NCBI RefSeq assembly: GCF_030848805.1
Contig: NC_092368.1
Span: 12,392,856-12,456,855, forward strand
Length of the DNA stretch: 64,000 nucleotides
DNA from: Temnothorax longispinosus
Taxonomy: Eukaryota > Arthropoda > Insecta > Hymenoptera > Formicidae
Direction: 5' to 3'
Each line of letters opens with the position of its first letter. Within the stretch, counting starts at the first letter, position 1. Below the pieces are notes generated by a model, which saw only the letters and a list, made by a program, of their open reading frames with translations, had not been told where the DNA came from and searched no databases. The position numbers and the translations under genes are program-made. Below, piece after piece: positions 1-12,107 of the stretch.

Positions 1-407
1 TCAAACATTGAAAGTCCAGAAAATCTTTCCGAATTAAAAGTTGCTAAGAGAAAAAGTCTAGTTACAGATATAATAATCAATTATTTAGATGAAAATTATC
101 ATAAAAGGATATAAAAAGAGTTAAATAAACGTTACTCATGCATCGGTACGAGCTAGACTTTATCAAATTAGAATGAGAAAAGACGAAAAAGTAAGTGATT
201 TTTTGCAAACGCTTTGATTCAATAATTAGAGAATATGAATCATCTGAAGATGCGGTATCTCTCACAGAACAAGAGATTAGACCTGCATTTTATCAGGCTG
301 TGTCAATTAATGTACCAGAGCTGAGGAATGTAGATTTAATTAGAAGACAAACGAATCTTAAAGAAATGAACATAGATGAAATAAAATCTTTTAGAGGTAG
401 AGACTAA
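1..407 (+). pseudogene. copia Gag fragment
   Basis: Translation in shifting frames gives a Gag-like helical region (stretches around LYQIRMRKDEKVSDFLQ and REYESSEDAVSLTEQEIRP) of the UBN2/retrotransposon-gag type. It ends at a stop at about 405. It is the N-terminal part of the same polyprotein that continues with the zinc knuckle at 483. Upstream sequence lies outside the window. Confidence 0.7.
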
Positions 408-482
408 AGGTGAAATTAAAAAGAAAACAGAGAAACCTGAGATTAGAGAGAGAGAGCTGCCGCAGAAGAGAATACTAGACAG

Positions 483-1162
483 GTGAAGTGCTACAGATGC
501 AACCGAATGGGTCATATGGCAAAGGACTGCCCACTAGCGAAGACAGAGACTTGGTTTTGTTATTACTGCCAAGAAGTACGAGGACACAAGGGTGATAGTT
601 GTCCGAATGTTGGAGCCCAGGCGAACAGATTTAGAAAAAAAAGGTATTTAAATAAAACCGTTAATAAGAATAAAGGAAAATCAAAAGAAAGTAAATTATG
701 CATGGTTAAATTAATAGAAGATAGAGATAGTTCAAAAGAGTTAATCAATTTTATTGCAGATTCGGGTGCTACGGATCATATTGTGAATAAGAATATTATT
801 CTGTCAAATTTTAAAAAATGTAAAGATAGAGTTATTAAATGTGCAAATAAAAATGAACTTGCAAACATTTCAATAGATGGTAAAAGAGATCTTTTGTTGA
901 TAACAAATGAAAAAGAAAAGAGAGTCATTAAATTAACAAATGTAATTGCAACAAAGGAAGTATCCGAAAATTTATTATCTCTAAGAAAACTGGCTGATGC
1001 AGTGTTCAGTATTTATTTAGATGATAAATTGTTCAAGGTCTATAATAAACTGACAAATAAAATAGTTTTTGAAGGGATTTATGAGAAACCAAATTGGATT
1101 ATACAATTTGAGGTCAAAAATAATAATATAGAGGATAATGATAATGTAGAATGTGCTGTGTA
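483..1162 (+). pseudogene. copia Gag zinc knuckle and aspartic protease
   Basis: The frame opens with a CCHC knuckle (CYRCNRMGHMAKDC) and a second Cys-rich segment (CYYCQEVRGHKGDSC). A basic linker and the retroviral-type protease motif DSGATDHIV follow near 760-786. In copia elements the protease frees Gag, integrase and RT from one polyprotein. The frame is cut at 1162 by the TA-flanked insertion. Downstream of that insertion the coding sequence resumes at 2194 in a compatible frame. Confidence 0.85.
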
Positions 1163-2191
1163 GGGGAGACTGGGGCTGGTTGTTACAGGGGTAGATTGTT
1201 ACTGTGCCAATGGTAGCTAAACCGGAAACGCTATAGTAACGTTAGAAAGAGATAAATGATCACGCCAGTGTCGGCTGACATACCGCGCGAGTTAGTGGCG
1301 CTGGCGTTCTTGTGAGAGGAGCCCGGACAAGCAGCCGTAAAAAACGCAGGTTTGTAACATTTTCATTTTTTAGTATTATTGGTCTAGCACTTGTTATCTA
1401 AATAAGCAGAAATGTGTATGTGTGATATATACTCTCTAATTCCTTCTGTTTACAATAAACCTTACTTTTATAAGCTTTACAAATATTTGTGTTTTAATAT
1501 TTAATCTTAAGAGGTTAGTTTTGGTGTTGGGGCTAAAAGTGACATTTTCTCGGGGCAGGTTGTGACAAACCACAATTAATTTATGATAGATAATTTATGA
1601 TGAATAGAGCTTATAACTTTTGTTTAGATTAAAAGTTACTTATATTTTTGTTTTAAAGAATTTTTATTTAAATAAGAACATATAATTTTACTTAATTTTT
1701 ATTTTTTTATTTTTATTTTGTTGTGATAAAGCAAAGAGGCCAAAAGAAAATTGTATGCCTAAGTTTTTGTTTAAAATAACACTATAATTTTATTTAAAGT
1801 TAAAAAGTACTATATTATTACTTGGACTTAAACATTTTTTGTAATTTGTTATAAACAATAATATTTCATTTTTGTTCGAATTAAGAAGACAAACCATGAT
1901 TATTCTTAATAAAAAGTTTGAGATTACATTTGTTTTTTTGTTGTAACAATTTACCCCGTGTGGTGTAACAACCAGCCCCTGGTGTGGGGTAAAAAGTTAC
2001 ATGTCTCTTTTTTCAGAATTTTTTAATTTATATAATTTCTAATGAGCGGTTAGATAAAATTATGATTAAATTTAAATCCCGATTAGTTACTGAATCTAGC
2101 AAGCCTAGATTCATTTATAAAAACAACATAATATAATCAAAGAGTTGAGACACTTTATAGAAAAAATGTCACAACCAGCCCCGGTCTCCCC
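1163..2191. mobile_element. TIR DNA transposon (TA target site) inside copia, about 1.03 kb
   Basis: The left end GGGGAGACTGGGGCTGGTTG is matched in reverse complement at the right end with one mismatch (GGGGAGACCGGGGCTGG). A TA dinucleotide flanks each side (1161-1162 and 2192-2193). Subterminal copies of the GGGGCTGGTTGT motif recur near 1545-1565 and 1955-1995. No transposase reading frame is seen, so it is non-autonomous. TA targeting fits the Tc1/mariner group, but the family is not recognised. Confidence 0.8.
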
Positions 2192-2193
2192 TA

Positions 2194-3016
2194 TAGATGT
2201 AGAGCAGAAATTGTTCCACATTGTGAGTTTCCTGAACAATCGCAAGCAAACATTCAGACCAGTGAATTATCAATTTTGGAGGGAGAGTTAGATGAGAGGG
2301 ATAATGTTGGCTCTGCGATTGGGAGGGAGAATGAAGGAGAGCTCACAAATGTGAACGAAAACGAAAATATAGAATACAATAATGCTGAACTCGATCAAGT
2401 CATTAAGTTAGAGGATATACAAACATTAGAGAATATAGAAGAAATGTGTGAAATGTGTGAAAGCTCAGCTGTGTGAATTGAAAAATTAAAGAAATTATAG
2501 AAAATTAATGAGGCAATGTTATGGCATGTTAGATTAGGTCATGCATCGTTAAACTATCTAAGACAATTACAAAAAGTAGAAAAGAGATTAGAGACTGTTA
2601 AATTTGATAACTCCATATTAGAGTGTGAAGTCTCTATAATGACAAAGATGGCAAAACTGCCGTTTAAAGAAAATAGAAATAGAGCACAGAGACCAATACA
2701 GGTAATACATACGGACATCATGGGTCCAATAAAACCTACATCCTATCCAGGACAAAAGAGGTTTATAATCATTTTTATAGACGACTATTCTAGATTAGCG
2801 AAAGCCTACTCTTTGAAGACGAAAGATGAATCGGGAGAGGCTCTAGAGAAATATCTAATATCCGCCAGAAATCTACTAGGAAAAGAAGAAAAGTTATGCT
2901 ACGTGAAGTCAGACCAAGGCAAGGAATTCACGGGAGGTGCTTTTAAAAAGGTATTAAAAAAAGAAAAGGTAGAAACCATATTTGCACCACCGTACACTCC
3001 GGAACATAATGGAGTT
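2194..3016 (+). pseudogene. copia GAG-pre-integrase and first half of integrase
   Basis: An acidic linker (2276-2476) is followed by a stop and then by the GAG-pre-integrase region with WHVRLGHASLNYL and the integrase catalytic core. The first Asp is in VIHTDIMGP, the second in KSDQGKEF, and the core ends at PEHNGV where the BEL/Pao LTR is inserted. The pre-integrase HHCC finger looks partly degraded, since the expected CxxC reads CEVSIM. The rest of integrase resumes at 4940. Confidence 0.85.
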
Positions 3017-4104
3017 TGTGACGTTGCACGATGTGCACGTCACAGTCTTCGCCACTCAAACCTTTATATTGCGCGCGTACTGCCGAGTTTATAGTTTTCA
3101 GGAAGAAGCGGCCGGAAGGCCCGTTTCGACAGCGTGGCGCCATCCGCCGCGGCGCCGGTGCGGCGAAGCGCCCCGATCTAGGGGGCCGTGAGTCGAAGCC
3201 ACGGAAATGATCCCGGCACTGTTGGGTCGATCGCGAGCGTGGACTGACGTACGGCGAGGGCCTTCCCGTTGCGCCGGGAATAAGCGAGGGCGGCGGCCCT
3301 AGGAGTTACGTTGTGAAGGAAGGAAGGACGAGAGGTAAACGACCAGCAATCGCGGACCGCAGGTATCGGGGAACAGCGAGGCGAATTGTCGAGTACTGTT
3401 TCGCGTTATTTTTGAGAGAGACGCGTAGGTTTGCTTGAGAGTTTCCTTACCTACGCGTCATTGCCGTGAATCCCTTGCCGGGATTATCGCCTTTCCGTTT
3501 TGTTTCTACGGGTAAGACATAGCCCGCCCGCTGACTCCCCGTAAGAATACTGAAGGGGCGTCCGTTTCTTCCCGACTCGACCGGTGTGGTATAAGATTTT
3601 GCGTGTAATCGAGTAACAACGAGCGACCGCGTGGCACCGGCCACGCGTCATGAGTGTGGCGCGTGTTGCGAGATCAAACCTCGCGGATCGGCTCAACAGT
3701 CATTAGAGTTAAATTACCGTTTCGAGTATTTCGAGATTACCGTTTATGATTATTGCGTCTATCGATTTGTGTGTAAGATATCTGCGTTCCCGTTAGAGTT
3801 AGTTTCGAGTATTTTGTGATCTGAGTCGTGCGTGTCTTCCACGCGTACGGTCATTCTGGGGCGTGCCGGCTTCCTGATACGTTAATTACCGCGCCCGGTA
3901 CGGGAAGTGTGAGGTGTCGGGGTAACGGATCTGGAGTAAGCCTTTCCGGATAAGGTGACTGAAAAACGGCCGCAATTACCGTTCAAAGATTTAGAGTATG
4001 ATGTACTTCGGCTGAGAGTATTACGCGCCCCAGGGTGAGTCGGGCGTGAGTATCACGTGCTCGCGGCGTGGACCGTACAGCGGGGCTTCGCGTTACGTTT
4101 CGAG

Positions 4105-4225
4105 TGGTGTTCTGCGAGAAACCTTTATTTTGCGTATACCGTCCATTCTGCGAGAAACCTTTGTTTTGGGTGTATCGTTCCTTCAGAGAGAAACATTTAT
4201 TTTGGATCGTTCTTTTCGCGAGAAA
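4105..4225 (+). repeat. tandem repeat inside the BEL/Pao LTR (about 36-bp unit)
   Basis: Imperfect copies of a unit containing GCGAGAAACCTTTATTTTG follow each other about four times. Because the unit is near a multiple of three it stays open in several frames and makes spurious ORFs. Confidence 0.65.
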
Positions 4226-4812
4226 TATTCCGTTTGCGTGCGTTGTTCATTGTGCGACCAATATTCCGTCTTCGAGTTCTCTATTTCGCGCGTATCGTCC
4301 TTTCGGGGATGTTAATCGGCGGTGTAATAGCGAATCTTCTGTCCTTACGCGCCTTAGTTGTCCGGCGAATAATATTTATTCGTGCCACTTGGAGCGGACC
4401 CGCGTTGAAAAAGCGCGTGATCAAGACGTGACTCCCGCGGAGTAAACATAATCGCGCGTTCTTGTAAATATCATCCCGCGTTCTATGGCGATGTAGTTAC
4501 GGTCGTGAATAATGTATCCATCCTGTCGGGATCTTCCCTGATGTTATTATACGTGATATCATGACCTTCTATACTTTGCGTTGTGATCTTATATTATATT
4601 AGTTATGAAGGAATCTTGTTTGTGTATTTTGATGCCGCCTAACCACAGCCAAACTTCTCTAGACTCGCTGAACCCCGACCTTCGACCGACTAAACTGAGC
4701 AGCTGTCGCGACCGGTCGGAGCCCGTGAGAGTATCGCGAGTAATTCAAGTATTGAGAGTAATTGAGAGTGTTTAGTGTTTCGAGACAAAGGTGGTGTGGC
4801 CTTCTCCACACC

Positions 4813-4823
4813 TGGCGCCCAAC
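4813..4823 (+). other. retroelement primer-binding site
   Basis: TGGCGCCCAAC sits two bases after the putative LTR end (CACA). This is the usual place and sequence type of a tRNA primer-binding site in BEL/Pao and gypsy-like elements. Confidence 0.6.
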
Positions 4824-4939
4824 AATTTCGCGTGTAGCTTTTTTTGAGTTTTGAAGGGCTCTGCCACCCGGTCTAGATTTGGGTCGTTCTCCCGTCGCGC
4901 CGAACCGCTCCGCGACTGAAGAGACGTCGCAAAATTTGC

Positions 4940-7342
4940 AGTTGCAGAAAGGTTCAACAGAACGTTGCAAGAGAAAGTAAGAACATATATGTTCGACTCG
5001 GGATTACCAAAGAGTATGTGGGAGCTGGCAGTTGACGCTGCTGTGCATGCGTACAACAGATCTCTACATAAAACAATAAAGTACGAGATCCCGTTATTGA
5101 AGTTTTCATCAGAAATGATTTGTCATTTTGAGCAAATAAAGAGATTCGGATGCATTGGATATGCAAGAGTACCAAAGCCTATGTTGAAATTCGACAAGAG
5201 AGCTATTAGAGGTGTGTTGGTGGTATATACAGACACTGGATATATACTCTGGCATCCAAGCACAAGAAAATTTATAGAGTCCCGACACATCCAATTTAAT
5301 GAAAAGGTAACGTAAAGATATATATAAAGACAGTCAAATAGAAGACGGAAAAGACTCAAATAAAAATTGGATGAAAGAATTCGTAGAAGACGAGGAAAAG
5401 GGAGAACAGAAACTAGAGATTCCTGAGAAAAGGAAAAGAAGAAAACCTAGAAAACAAACAACACAATTAGACGAACAAAAGCAGAAGGTCGAACGAAAGG
5501 AAAGTAAAACTCCAATGACTAGAAGTAAAACCAAAAGAAAACTAGAAGATAATGGAAACACTGATGTGCGGAGACCAATAGAAGATATTAGCTTTGCTAA
5601 TTATACTACTGTGAAAAATATTCAACAGAATACAGAGAATGAAGATGAATTGAGTCGATGTCTTCTGGCATCATTACATAGAGAGCCCTCGACATATAAA
5701 GAGGCGATGACAAGCAGCGAAAGAGAAAACTGGAAAATGCTGTAATAGAAGAACTTGAGTCTATGCAAACCAATCAAGTATGGACGCTTGTTGATAGACC
5801 AACAGAGATGTTAGTTGGTAAACGAGCTAATATCATAGATTCAAGATGGGTATTCAAAAGGAAATTAGAAGCAGATGGATCAACCAGATATAAAGCAAGA
5901 CTGGTGACAAGAAGATGTACAGACAAAAATGTGTATGATCTGAAAGAGACATATGCACCGGTTTCGAGATTGTCATTGGTTAGATCTATACTGGTAATAA
6001 TAAACAAGTATAATTTATATGCTAGTCAATTAGATGTAAAAACTGCATTCCTGAATGGAATTCTAAAAGAAGAAATATACATGGAAATTTCAGACGGAGT
6101 AGAAGTGAATGAAAACACCAAAAAGACCAAGGTGTGTAAATTAAATAGAGCCTTGTATGAATTAAAGATAAGTCCAAAAAGATGGAATAAGAGATTTTCA
6201 GAAGAGGCTCAGAAACTTGGATTAGAAAATGACCTACATAAGCCATGCCTGTTCACGTGGAGGAAAGAAGGTAAAATAGTGATCGTACTACTTTATGTAG
6301 ACGATATGTTGGTTGCAAGTAATGACCAGGAAAAATTAGAGGAAATTAAAAAAAAATTGAGTAGAACATTTGAGACGAAGGATCTTGGAGAACCCAAAAA
6401 CTTTTTAGGAATAACAATAGAGCGAAACAAAGAAGAAAAATATATGAGCATTTATCAGACGCGATATACTGAGAGCATATAGGAAAAGTTTAATATGAAT
6501 GAATGCAAGCCTCAGAGTACCCCTATGGTCACCAGAAAAGTGATATAAAGATGAAGCAATAAAAACAAAAAGAGTAAATTGGAAGAAAAGAGTACTGGAG
6601 AAGAAATTAGAAGAGTACCTTATAGAGAAGCCATAGGAAACTTAATGTATCTGGCGAATGCTACACGACCTGAGCTTTTGCAGTGAACTATTTAGCAAGA
6701 AGACAACTAGAGCCCACGGAAGAAGACTGGCAAGATGTAAAAAGAGTCTTCAGATATCTTAGAGGAACTGCGAATCGAGGATTAATATTTAGAGGTAAAA
6801 CAGATGTGTTAGAGTCATTAACAGACGCTAGTTTCAGAGATTGCATTGATTCTACATCCACTGGAGGATATATAATCAAACTATTTGGATGTGATAGCAT
6901 GGAGAAGTCATAAACAGACATATGTTACACTCTCTACCTGTCAAGCAGAGTATCTAGCAATAAGTGACTGTCAAGAAGTAATCTCATTAGACAAGTCGCT
7001 CAGATATGTTGTTGGAAGAACATTCTTGCCTGTAACAATCTGGTGTGACAACAGAGCAGCAAGAAACTGCACTAAGAAGGATGGAAGTCACAAACTTAAA
7101 ATGATGACAACTTAGATGAAATAAAGAAAAACTTAGAAGAGAGAGAAGAAACTGGAAACAGAAAACATATGGCTGACACTCATGGAGATTTTATCAAGCA
7201 ATGTGTTGATCACGGGAAGGTGAAAGTCGAATGGATTGAGACAAAAAAGAATTTGGCGGACATTATGACAAAACCTTTACCTTTAGAAGCATTTGCATAT
7301 CTAAGAGACAAGATAATGAATATAGAGTTTGAACAAAGTTAG
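4940..7342 (+). pseudogene. copia integrase C-half, reverse transcriptase and RNase H
   Basis: The integrase resumes with AERFNRTLQEKVR and runs to 5312. A Lys/Glu-rich linker (5371-5741) leads into the Ty1/copia RT (5763-6482) with SRWVFKRKLEADG, LDVKTAFLNG and the catalytic YVDD at 6294-6305. RNase H follows in pieces, with WRSHKQTYVTLSTCQAEY near 6903-6957 and the C-terminal LADIMTKPLP motif near 7253. Stops or frameshifts at 5312, 5742, 6480, about 6685 and 7113 break it. The element cannot encode a functional enzyme as it stands. Confidence 0.88.
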
Positions 7343-7437
7343 AGATTAATTTTACTCAATAACTAATTCTTATTATGTTTCAGATAAAAAGGAAACTTAG
7401 AGAGAAACCATGGATTGCTCGCACAAAGGGAGGGAGT

Positions 7438-7711
7438 GTTGTGAGAAGGCTTTAAACGAGCGATGTGCTCCCGCCTTTCCAGAGGGCAGCTTGCAGTTTG
7501 TGGCGCGGTTCGAAGCGCCTCGCGTGCGTGCGGGCATCCTGGATGCTCTGAAGAGTCTCGATCGCGGTCGTGTTCAGACGTCCATTACAATATAAAGTGT
7601 GATATATTATATATAGAATAAAGAGAGCACTCAGAATATTGGAAATGGTGAGGTGATTATTCGCTGCCCATCTCGCCACATCTCGCAGCGTTCTGAGCGA
7701 TTATTACTACA
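7438..7711 (+). repeat. copia 3' LTR
   Basis: A polypurine tract (AAAGGGAGGGAG) directly precedes TGTTGTGAG, the usual copia LTR start, 95 bp after the polyprotein stop. The end is set at a CTACA near 7711 by the TG...CA rule. An earlier end at CCACA (7680) is possible. The partner 5' LTR is outside the window. Confidence 0.6.
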
Positions 7712-7966
7712 AAATTTTATAAAGATAAAATTAGATATTGGGCAATAACAATATGTAGAAAAGGGCACTAAAAGCAGAATAAAAAATACAAGGTTATAAA
7801 GGACGTATAGAGAAATAGATTGCTTAAAAACGTTTTTTGTTTTTTTGAATTTGATATCTAAAAGGATTAAAAATAAAAATTATTAAATTAAATTAATACT
7901 GCTATAGAAAATGTTTCTGTAATGTGAATTAAATAATTTTTTTTTTTTTACTAAAACGCGGAATAT

Positions 7967-8021
<55 letters not shown>

Positions 8022-8140
8022 TAATAAAAATAAAATTCAAATTATTTGCGTGAAAAGTGGATTGTTAATATACTTTTATAAAAAAAGATTTTTTGTAAAA
8101 GATTACGTTACGTAAACAGTAAGACTTAAATATTGTTAAA
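7712..8140. other. AT-rich spacer with TA microsatellite
   Basis: There is no coding signal. A (TA)n tract at about 7967-8019 is the only structure seen. It separates the 3' LTR of the first copia from the gag start of the second. Confidence 0.6.
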
Positions 8141-8189
8141 ATGGCATAAGTATTTAATGAAGATGTTACAAACATCGATAAGTTTGCAA

Positions 8190-8849
8190 ATGTAGAGGAT
8201 TATCCTTTATGGAAATTTCAAATGAAAATATTATTTGGAGCTAATAATCTATTTGAAATAGTGACTTTAGATAAACCGGTAGTTGAACGTGATGAAAAAT
8301 GGAGAAAGAAAGATGCTATTGCGCAGAAGACTATTATTACAACGATGGACAAGAGACCACTTTTACATTTGATGAACTACAAGACTGCATTTGAAATGTG
8401 GACAAAGATAAAAATGATATTTGAGAGGGATAATGAGCAGCAGAAATGCAATCTATTGCAAAACTTTTATGGACTTTCTTATGATAAAGGAACAGAAATG
8501 GCAACATACATAAGTAAACTGAAGAATCTTAAAACACAGACTTAAAATCATGGATGTAGAGATAAGCGATACAATGATAGTGTCGAAGGTACTTGCTACG
8601 CTACCTGAAGATTATGCATACTTTGCTAGTGCATGGAATTCCACGGAAGTTGCTAATAAAACTTTAGAAAATTTAACAGCAAGGTTAATAGCAGAAGAAA
8701 TGAGGATAAATGTCAGGAATCAGAAAGAGAAAGAAGTAGCATTTAAAGCAGAAGGAAGAAAATGCTTTAAGTGTAATAAAATGGGACATATCGCTAAAGA
8801 TTGCAAAGTGAAATCAAATAATGGAAGAAAACAGGTAAGATGTTTATAA
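8190..8849 (+). pseudogene. copia-2 Gag
   Basis: The Gag helical domain (WKFQMKILFGANNLFEIV, then WTKIKMIFERDNEQQK) is followed by a CCHC knuckle CFKCNKMGHIAKDC at about 8761-8802. Single breaks at 8545 and 8849 interrupt it. A second knuckle-like segment (RCNKTGHEENF) lies just after the stop at 8849. Confidence 0.8.
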
Positions 8850-9059
8850 TTTCGTTGCAATAAAACAGGGCATGAAGAAAATTTTTACAGGATTAAAAAG
8901 CAGACGAAGACTGGAGAAGGATGCAGTATTTGTAAGAAGAATAATCACACTGAAAAGGTATGTTATTTTAGGAAAAATAAAGACAAGAAGAATGAAGATG
9001 AAGATAAAGTAACTTTTCTGACGTCGAAGATAAGAAAGTATGAAGATGAAGATAAAACA

Positions 9060-9520
9060 TCTTTATGAGTTGTTGATTCAGGGGCAACATCTAATATGAC
9101 GAATAAATGTGAGAATATAATAAACTATAAGAAGATAAATACTAAAATAGGAGTTGCTAAAATAAACGAATCTATGGCAGCTAAAGGATCAGGATCGATG
9201 GAGTTTACTAATTGCAAGTTGAAGGTGGTTGTGCATATTCCAGAACTGAGTATACAAATCTATTGTCGGTTCAATCAATTACCGATAGTGGAGGTGAAGT
9301 TCTTTTTACAAGAAATGAAGTTGATATAAACTACGGAAAGAAGACGATTTTGAAAGGCTATAAAACAAAAAATGGACTTTATCAAGTTAAATTGAAAGAA
9401 GATCGAAATGTAAAGACTTATTTATCAGAAGAGATAAGCGATGCGGCTGAGATGTGGCACAGAAAACTTGGTCATATAGGACTGGATAATATGAAAAGTC
9501 TATTGAAGATAAGCAAATGA
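9060..9520 (+). pseudogene. copia-2 protease and GAG-pre-integrase
   Basis: After a TGA at 9066 the protease motif VVDSGATSNMTN is readable. A shift near 9250 leads to MWHRKLGHIGLDNMK, the His pair of the pre-integrase zinc finger. Its Cys pair CRICMEAKQ follows after the stop at 9518. Confidence 0.75.
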
Positions 9521-10155
9521 ATGGACTTGTCGTTGACACAACTGAGTAAACTGGAGAAAGTTTGCAGAATTTGTATGGAAGCGAAGCAAACAAGAGTTAA
9601 GTTTAATGCTTCAAAAGCAAAAGCTAAGAGGCCACTTCAGATTGTACACACCGATCTATGTGGTCCAATCGGTCCAGACACTTGGGATGGACATAGATAC
9701 TTTATTACCCTTTTGGATGATTATACACATTATACTATGATGTATTTGCTCAAAACGAAAAATAAAGCAGCAGATAAAATAAAAGAGTATGTTAAGAAGG
9801 CTGAAACTAAATGGAACTCCAAAATAGCAAAAAAAAAAGATGTGACAACGGAAGAGAATTCATAAACAATGCATTTACATCATGGTGCAAGAATAGTAAT
9901 AGAGGAACGGAATTGGATACGACAGTGCCTCACACTCCACAGTTAAATGGCAGAGCTGAGCGTCTCAATAGAACTCTTATGGAAAAAGTTAGAGCTTTGC
10001 TGTGTGATGCCAATATGAAAAAGGAAATGTGGGGAGAGGCTTTGTACACTGCAACATACATACTCAACAGATCACCAACGGATACTTTAGAAAAGACGCC
10101 GTTTGAAATGTGGGAAGAAAGAAGACCGGATTTGAAGAATCTGCAAATTTTTTGA
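9521..10155 (+). pseudogene. copia-2 integrase
   Basis: The integrase core reads IVHTDLCGPIG (first Asp), LLDDYTHYT, CDNGREF (second Asp, after a frame slip in an A-run near 9830) and PHTPQLNGRAERLNRTL (Glu region). It continues to EERRPDLKNLQIF, where a TGA ends it. Catalytic residues are largely kept while the frame is broken. Confidence 0.8.
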
Positions 10156-12095
10156 AGTGAATGCTATGCCAAAGTACTTGGACCTCTAAAGAAGTTAGAT
10201 AGCAGAAGCAAATGTTATCAGTTTGTTGGCTATGCACCATGTGGCTACAGACTCTGGAATAAAGAAAAGAGAAGTATCATAATAGCCAGAGATGTTAAAT
10301 TCAAGACATTAACGGAGTCAAAGAATCAAAGCACTAATAAAGAGTTAAAGACTGTGAAATTGTTGAAAGAAGAAAATGAAGATACAGAAGATAATAAAAA
10401 CGATAAGGATAATAAAATAGAAGGAAATAATGATGAAAACGATGAGGATAATGAAATAGAAGAAAATGTATTTAAAGAAGCAGAAAACATAGAAAAAATA
10501 CAAAAGGATGAAGTAGAAGATTCATCGGAAATTGGAAGAGTAACAGAAGTAAGAAGGTCTAGTAGACTAATAGAAAAATTCAAGAATTTCGTGTACTTAA
10601 CGTACAGAGAAGCAGTAACAGGAGATGACAGAGATAAATGGATGGAGGCTATAAATGAAGAAAATAAATCACTTAAAGAAAACAAAGTATGGGAAGTGGT
10701 AGATGAAGAACATATTAAAAGAGGAAAACCACTGCGTAGTAAATGGGTGTTTAGAGTCAAACCAAATGGAAAATATAAAGCTAGATTGGTGGTTAAAGGC
10801 TGTGAGCAGAAAAAGGATATAGATTATCAAGAAACGTATAGTCTTGTAATAGGACAAAGTGCATTAAGAAGCGTCTTTGCCATAGCAACTGCCAAAAACC
10901 TCAAGATAGTGATTTTTTTATGTTACGACTGCATTTCTCTATGGAGATTTGGAGGACGAAATCTTTATATGTACCCACCAGAAGGGTATAATTATAAAAA
11001 TAAAACCTTGAAATTGAAAAAGGCACTCTACAGCATTAAACAGGCGCCGTTGAGATGGAACATCAGATTTACGGATTTTCTAAAAAAAGATTGGATTCAA
11101 GCCCTTGAATAGTGAACAATGTCTTTTTAAGAAGATGGATAGTTGATACTAGGAATTTATGTGGATGATGGTGTAATCATTGGAAGCAATATTGAAAAAA
11201 TAAATGAGTTCTTGAAAGAATTAGCTAAAGAGTTTAAAATTAAAATATCAAGAAACTCTAAGGTATATGTGGGACATGAAATTGTTACTACTGAAGATTA
11301 CATGATGCTGACACAAAGAGATTATATCAAGAGGATATTGCAGCAGAGTGGTATGGACAATGCTAAGACCGTAAAAGTACCATTACTGCCTGGTAACAAT
11401 AGTAAAACACTACCTAATAATATGTGTTATCCATACAAAGAAATGGTAGGGAGTTTACTCTATGCATCATCCAAAACAAGACCAGACATAGCATATGGAG
11501 TAAGCTTTGTTAGCAGTTGAAGAGCCGACGCAGGAAAGGATAAATGATATAAAACACATTCTGAAATATATATTTAAATGAAAGTTTAGATAAAGGTTTA
11601 AGATATGAGAAAAATGGAAATGTTAAGATCCTCCAAGCATATTGTGATGCAGACTACGCTGGTGATGTAGAAACAAGACGAAGCACATCTGGATATATCA
11701 TTTTCTTCGCTGGTGGACCAATTAGTTGGTGTTCAAAGAAACAGCCAATTATAGCACAATCGACCACAGATGCGGAATATGTTGCAGCAGCTGAATGTTG
11801 TAAAGAGCTGGTTTATCTAAAGACACTATTAGAGGAAATGCTTTGTGAAGAAATTAATATAGAATTAAATATTTATAATCAAAGTGCAAATGCTTTAATT
11901 AAAAATGAAGTTGTGAATAAAAGAAGCAAGCATATTGATGTAAAATTTAGATTTATTCACGAGCTTGTAAAAGATAGAATAATTAGTTTAAAATATTGTC
12001 CGACAGCAGAACAAATAGCGGATATATTGACTAAACCATTATGTATGAATACATTTGTAAAATTTAGAGACAAGATTGTTAAAGAACTAAATTAG
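10156..12095 (+). pseudogene. copia-2 reverse transcriptase and RNase H
   Basis: An acidic Glu/Asp/Asn linker (10354-10530) precedes the RT, with SKWVFRVKPNGKYKARLVVKG and then YVDD at 11158-11169. Breaks lie at about 11110 and 11518. RNase H carries AYCDADYAGDVETRRSTSG and STTDAEYVAAAE, and ends with HIDVKFRFIHELV and ADILTKPL at 12095. The LDVxxAFLxG motif is replaced by an out-of-frame stretch near 10915-10945. The gene is non-functional. Confidence 0.83.
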
Positions 12096-12107
12096 ATTTA
12101 AGGAAGA

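Larger units (their letters stand above)
3017..4939 (+). mobile_element. BEL/Pao-type LTR plus primer-binding site and leader, inserted in the copia integrase
   Basis: This GC-rich 1.92-kb block starts TGTGACGTTGCACGATGTGC, an inverted-repeat LTR start typical of BEL/Pao. A putative LTR runs to CACA at 4810 and is followed by TGGCGCCCAAC, a tRNA primer-binding-like site, and about 115 bp of leader. It is bounded by the direct repeat AGTT (3013-3016 and 4940-4943), as expected for a single insertion. No gag or pol is present. Four imperfect repeats of about 36 bp built on GCGAGAAACCTTT lie at about 4105-4225. Overlapping ORFs in this block share no known domain and are dismissed. Confidence 0.7.
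1..7711 (+). mobile_element. Ty1/copia retrotransposon, decayed, with two nested insertions (5' end outside window)
   Basis: Gag, CCHC knuckle, aspartic protease, GAG-pre-integrase, integrase, reverse transcriptase and RNase H blocks follow in the Ty1/copia order (integrase before RT) on the plus strand, then a purine tract and a 3' LTR. The left end lies before base 1, so the 5' LTR is not seen. Several frame breaks (near 408, 2476, 5312, 5742, 6480, 6685) show that it is dead. Two younger elements interrupt it: 1163-2191 and 3017-4939. Coding capacity is otherwise nearly complete, so decay is moderate. Confidence 0.9.

Noticed and set aside
4046..4445. Three overlapping ORFs of 89-125 codons on the plus strand
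   Set aside because: They are different frames of one GC-rich tandem repeat inside the BEL/Pao LTR, with no domain signal and no splice context.
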